Below are positions 6,924 through 9,896 of a DNA stretch of 9,896 nt, piece by piece. Origin of the DNA: Tagaea sp. (lineage in GTDB: Bacteria > Pseudomonadota > Alphaproteobacteria > CACIAM-22H2). Where the stretch lies: contig JAMNXK010000047.1 in NCBI GenBank assembly GCA_023653245.1, positions 1 through 9,896 on the forward strand, read 5' to 3'. Under the pieces are notes generated by a model. That model made no database searches. It worked only from the letters and a program-made list of their open reading frames with translations, and was not told where the DNA came from. Position 1 is the first letter of the stretch; each line of letters opens with the position of its first letter. The translations under genes and the position numbers were made by a program.

Positions 6924-8065
6924 ACGAAGCTTCCCTGGACGCCGTCGAAGGGGCGGCGCTCGCCCGGCGCATCGACGCCGCGCGCGCGAAAACCGCCGCG
7001 TGGCTGGCGTCGATGCGGGCACCGGGACAGCCCGCGGGCGTGCTGCGCATTTCGCCCGCGCACGATCCGGGGCGCTGGCCGGGCGTGCTGCTGCCGGGCA
7101 CCTATAACGGGGTGTTGTGCGCCGATCTCATCGGCGCTTTGCCCGAGATCGGGATCGCGGCACCCGAGCATCGCAGCGTGCTGGTCGCCTGGCTCGAAAC
7201 CTTCCGCCGCCGCGACGGCGTGTTCCGCATTCCCGAAATGCGCGACGAGGACGTGTTCAAGAAACCCGATCCCGCCGAGACCTGGCGCTATATCGACTTC
7301 CATGTCACCAACTATACGCTCGCGGCGATCGAAGCGGTGGCGCCCGACCGCGCGCCGGCGCTCGATTTCGCCCTGCCCTATCTCGATCCCTTGCGCTTGA
7401 AGGCCTGGCTCGCCGACCGCGATCTGCGCGATCCCTGGCAGGAGGGCAACAACATCGTCAATCTCGCGGGCTTCTTGCTCGCCGCCGAACGCCATCACGG
7501 CGCCAAGATCGGCCACGCGCTCGACATTCTGTTCGATTGGCACGACCGGCTGCAGGAGCCATCGACCGGTTTTTGGGGCGTGGGCCAGCACGCCGATCCG
7601 CTGCGCTTGCTCCACGCCATGGCGGGCTCGATGCACAACTATCACATCTGGTACGCGCGCGGCCGCACCCCGCCGTATTTCGACAAGGCGATCGGCTATT
7701 GCCTGTCGCTGCCGCCGCGCGTCGATAGCGCCTGCATCGACGTCGATATCGTCGACGTGCTGATCCACGGCCTGCGCGCGGGTCTGGCACCCGAGGTCCA
7801 AACCCGCGCTTGGCTGCGCGCGATCGTCGACGCGATCCTCGACGCGCAGAACTCCGATGGCGGCTTCGCCGATGTCGCGCGAGGCACGCGCCGGCAGGAC
7901 GGCTGGGTGCGCGGCTACGAGGAGCCGCAAGGCCTGTCCAACACCTTCGCGACTTGGTTCCGCTGGATCGCGATCGCCATGGCCGCCGAGGTGCTCGCAC
8001 CCAGCGCGCGCGACTGGCGCTTCCGGCGCTCGATCGGGATCGGCTACCGCGCCCCACCGCCATGA
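6920..8065 (+). CDS. Uncharacterised protein with alpha/alpha-toroid (squalene-cyclase/prenyltransferase-like) repeats
   Basis: A 381-residue soluble protein without signal peptide or membrane helix. I do not recognise a characterised family. Three spaced motifs resemble QW-type toroid repeats: FRRRDGVF (residues 95-102), QEPSTGFWG (212-220) and QNSDGGF (310-316). Other striking stretches, possibly active-site residues, are DPWQEGNN (171-178), SMHNYHIWY (237-245) and CIDVDIVD (272-279). Alpha/alpha toroids occur in terpene cyclases and prenyltransferases, and related helical barrels occur in glycoside hydrolases, polysaccharide lyases and sugar epimerases. The canonical DxDD of squalene-hopene cyclase is absent. 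Its place between permeases and a GH2 uronidase, with ATGA overlaps on both sides, points to carbohydrate processing in the cytoplasm, which is inference. AAGGG lies immediately before the ATG, too close for a normal ribosome binding site, so coupling to the permease is likely. Confidence 0.8.
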   Translation: MNEASLDAVEGAALARRIDAARAKTAAWLASMRAPGQPAGVLRISPAHDPGRWPGVLLPGTYNGVLCADLIGALPEIGIAAPEHRSVLVAWLETFRRRDGVFRIPEMRDEDVFKKPDPAETWRYIDFHVTNYTLAAIEAVAPDRAPALDFALPYLDPLRLKAWLADRDLRDPWQEGNNIVNLAGFLLAAERHHGAKIGHALDILFDWHDRLQEPSTGFWGVGQHADPLRLLHAMAGSMHNYHIWYARGRTPPYFDKAIGYCLSLPPRVDSACIDVDIVDVLIHGLRAGLAPEVQTRAWLRAIVDAILDAQNSDGGFADVARGTRRQDGWVRGYEEPQGLSNTFATWFRWIAIAMAAEVLAPSARDWRFRRSIGIGYRAPPP

Positions 8066-9819
8066 CCGCCGACGATCCCTTCGCCCATCTGCACGACGAG
8101 GACTACGCGCGCGACTTCTCGCGCGACTGGATCGGCTGGCGCGATCTGCTCGATCCGTGCGGCCGGCCCGCGCTGTCGCTCGACGGCGCGTGGCGCCTGA
8201 CCCTCGATCCCTACGACGAGGGCTTGCGCCAGCGTTGGTTCGCCCTCGACGACGCGCCGCCAGAACGCTGGACGGTGCCGCGCGACTACGATCCCGAAGG
8301 GGCGGAGACCGCCCCCGTGCCGTCGTGCTGGAACCTGCTCAAGCCCGAATTGAAGCATTACGAGGGTGCGGTTTGGCACACGCGCGACTTCGAGCATCCG
8401 GGCCCCGCCGACGGGCGCGCGCATGTCTTGCGCTTCGGAGCGGCTTCCTATGCCGCGCGCGTGTTCTTGAACGGCGTGTTCCTCGGCGCGCATCGCGGCG
8501 CCTCCACGCCCTTTTGCCTCGACGCCGCGCGCGCGCTGCGTCCAGGGACGAACCGCCTGATGGTGCATGTCGAGAATCGGCGCCGCGACGAGCGCGTGCC
8601 GATGTCGCATTTCGACTGGTTCAACTATGGCGGCCTGCATCGTTCGGTCGCGCTCCACGATCTTCCCGCCATGCATATCTGCCGCTTGGCGTTCGCCTGG
8701 CGCGGCGGCGCGATCGAGGTCGAAGCGACGCTGTCGCGCCAGGACGATGCCGTGCTGCGCTTGTCGATCCCCGAGCTTGGGCTCGCCGACGACATCCGCA
8801 CGGCGGGCGGAATCGCGCGCGCGCGGTTTCCCGCCAACCCCGATTTGTGGTCGCCCGATCGGCCCAAGCTCTACGACGTGGAACTGACGCTCGGCGACGA
8901 TCGCTGTCGCGAACGCGTCGGGTTTCGCGAGCTTGGCGTCGCGGGCACGCAAATCCTGCTCAACGGCGCGCCGATCAAGCTCAAGGGCGCTTGCGTGCAC
9001 GAGGACGATGTCGCGACCGGGCGCTGCACGAACGACGCCGACATCGCCCGGCGCTTGCGCCACACGAAGGAGCTCGGCGGCAATTTCCTGCGCCTCGCCC
9101 ACTACCCGCACGACGAGCGCGTGGCGCGCGCGGCGGACGAAGCCGGCGTGCTGCTCTGGGCCGAGATCCCGGTCTATTGGGCGATCGACTTCGCCAACCC
9201 GGACACCTATGCCGACGCCGAGAACCAGCTTCTGGAATTGATCGCGCGCGACCGCAACCGGGCGAGCGTCGCGCTGTGGGGCGTGGGCAACGAGAACGCC
9301 GATACCGATACGCGCCTCGCCTTCATGGCAAGGTTGGCGGACGCGGCACGGCATGCCGATCCGACGCGCTTGGTGTCGGCCGCGTGTCTGGTGAACCGCG
9401 CGGAGTTCCGCATCGAAGACCGGCTGGCCGCGTCGCTCGACGTGATCGGGCTCAACGAGTATTTCGGTTGGTACGAGCCCGACGCCAAGGACCTCGCCCG
9501 GTTGCTGGCGAATTCCGATCCCGGCAAGCCGGTCCTGGTCAGCGAAACCGGGGCCGACGCCGTCGCCGGCTTGCGCGCCAATGACGGGCGTCTGTTCTCA
9601 GAGGAGAAGCAGGCGCGCTTCTACGCCGATCAGATCGCGATCTTGCGCGACTGCCCCTATGTGCAGGGCTTGGCCGCCTGGCTGCTCTACGATTTCCGTT
9701 CCGAGCGCCGCCAGACGCGTTTCCAGCGCGGCTGGAATCGCAAAGGCCTGATCGCCGAGGACAAGGAAACCAAGAAGCTCGCCTTCGCGGCGCTGCGCGA
9801 GGCTTGGCGGGATTGGTAG
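8062..9819 (+). CDS. Glycoside hydrolase family 2, beta-glucuronidase-like
   Basis: Hydrolyses a terminal beta-uronide, releasing the free uronic acid; it has no signal peptide, so it acts in the cytoplasm on imported substrate. It has 585 residues (E. coli UidA about 603) in the GH2 order: N-terminal sugar-binding domain (VPSCWN, AVWHTRDF, FDWFNYGGLHRSV), an immunoglobulin-like domain, then the TIM barrel from about residue 300. The acid/base is Glu411 (WGVGNEN) and the nucleophile Glu495 (VSETGAD). Further UidA-like stretches are LRLAHYPHDERV, ELIARDRNRASV and GLNEYFGWY. N559-R-K561 (GWNRKG) matches the N-x-K motif that contacts the sugar carboxylate in beta-glucuronidases, which argues against a plain beta-galactosidase; beta-galacturonidases carry a similar motif and cannot be excluded. 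Thr follows the nucleophile where most relatives have an aromatic residue. The start overlaps the toroid gene (ATGA) and has no clear Shine-Dalgarno. Confidence 0.92.
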   Translation: MTADDPFAHLHDEDYARDFSRDWIGWRDLLDPCGRPALSLDGAWRLTLDPYDEGLRQRWFALDDAPPERWTVPRDYDPEGAETAPVPSCWNLLKPELKHYEGAVWHTRDFEHPGPADGRAHVLRFGAASYAARVFLNGVFLGAHRGASTPFCLDAARALRPGTNRLMVHVENRRRDERVPMSHFDWFNYGGLHRSVALHDLPAMHICRLAFAWRGGAIEVEATLSRQDDAVLRLSIPELGLADDIRTAGGIARARFPANPDLWSPDRPKLYDVELTLGDDRCRERVGFRELGVAGTQILLNGAPIKLKGACVHEDDVATGRCTNDADIARRLRHTKELGGNFLRLAHYPHDERVARAADEAGVLLWAEIPVYWAIDFANPDTYADAENQLLELIARDRNRASVALWGVGNENADTDTRLAFMARLADAARHADPTRLVSAACLVNRAEFRIEDRLAASLDVIGLNEYFGWYEPDAKDLARLLANSDPGKPVLVSETGADAVAGLRANDGRLFSEEKQARFYADQIAILRDCPYVQGLAAWLLYDFRSERRQTRFQRGWNRKGLIAEDKETKKLAFAALREAWRDW

Positions 9820-9838
9820 CCGGGTTCAGTGAACCTGG
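9820..9838. other. Hairpin-forming inverted repeat at the end of the operon
   Basis: GGTTCA (9823-9828) and TGAACC (9830-9835) are a perfect inverted repeat around one base. Three more outer pairs (one G-U) extend it to 9820-9838, right after the GH2 stop. There is no T tract on either strand, so a terminator role is weakly supported. The repeat overlaps the last codons of the minus-strand frame entering from the right. Confidence 0.25.
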
Positions 9839-9896
9839 TCGAGCTGGGCGTCCAGCCGGGCGACGCGTTCGAACAGCGTCAGGCTGCGCGCCATCA
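9826..9896 (-). CDS. Probable C-terminal end of a minus-strand gene running off the right edge
   Basis: On the minus strand a frame open from the window edge ends at a TGA (9828-9826). Its last residues would be MARSLTLFERVARLDAQLDQVH, an amphipathic, possibly coiled-coil tail. The in-frame ATG at 9894-9892 could be an internal methionine or the start of a 22-residue ORF; a C-terminal fragment is more likely. It would be convergent with the GH2 gene, with six bases between the stop codons. The visible part is too short to name a function or prove that it is coding. Confidence 0.35.
   Translation of the reverse strand, partial: MARSLTLFERVARLDAQLDQVH

Noticed and set aside
6509..7930. 473-codon minus-strand frame opposite the second permease and toroid genes
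   Set aside because: Antisense shadow without recognisable domains, running across the boundary of two well-supported plus-strand genes.
6920..8065. Annotation as a squalene-hopene cyclase or terpene synthase
   Set aside because: Only QW-like repeat fragments are present. The protein is far shorter than squalene-hopene cyclase, lacks DxDD, and its context is sugar transport.
8044..9354. 436-codon minus-strand frame opposite the GH2 gene
   Set aside because: Antisense shadow; the plus strand encodes a clear GH2 enzyme with both catalytic Glu residues.
8062..9819. Annotation as LacZ-type beta-galactosidase
   Set aside because: At 585 residues it lacks the C-terminal domains of LacZ, follows UidA throughout, and carries the uronidase N-x-K motif.

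Overview
The window is GC-rich DNA (G or C at nearly every third codon position) with closely packed genes, ATGA stop/start overlaps and a stand-alone phosphoenolpyruvate carboxylase gene. This suggests a high-GC proteobacterium, most likely an alphaproteobacterium. That placement rests on gene style and not on a phylogenetic marker, so it is tentative. I see no tRNA, rRNA, CRISPR array, transposase or integrase.

Layout. (1) Positions 1-2718, plus strand: phosphoenolpyruvate carboxylase (ppc), complete at the C-terminus but open through the left edge. (2) Positions 2758-3753, minus strand: a LacI-family repressor convergent with ppc, 39 bases away. (3) Positions 3754-3857: a divergent control region with a good sigma70-type promoter facing right, a near-palindromic LacI-type operator centred on CG at the predicted transcription start, and an inverted copy of half of that operator further down the leader. 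(4) Positions 3858-9819, plus strand: a five-gene operon encoding a periplasmic sugar-binding protein, two inner-membrane ABC permeases, a 381-residue protein with squalene-cyclase/prenyltransferase-like alpha/alpha-toroid repeats and no function I can assign, and a cytoplasmic GH2 beta-glucuronidase-like hydrolase. A strong GC hairpin with a UUCG loop and a T-rich tail separates the binding-protein gene from the permeases. The last four genes are joined by three consecutive 4-base ATGA overlaps. (5) Positions 9820-9896: a short gap, then the probable C-terminal end of a minus-strand gene running off the right edge.

How the genes fit together (inference): the binding protein captures a glycoside in the periplasm, the two permeases import it using an ATPase encoded elsewhere, and the GH2 enzyme cleaves it in the cytoplasm. 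The GH2 protein keeps the N-x-K motif that reads the sugar carboxylate in beta-glucuronidases, so the substrate is probably a beta-uronide (glucuronide or galacturonide). The LacI-type repressor would control the operon and respond to the substrate or a breakdown product. The toroid protein is the unexplained member and the best candidate for new biology here. The ppc gene is a central-metabolism neighbour with no evident link to the operon.
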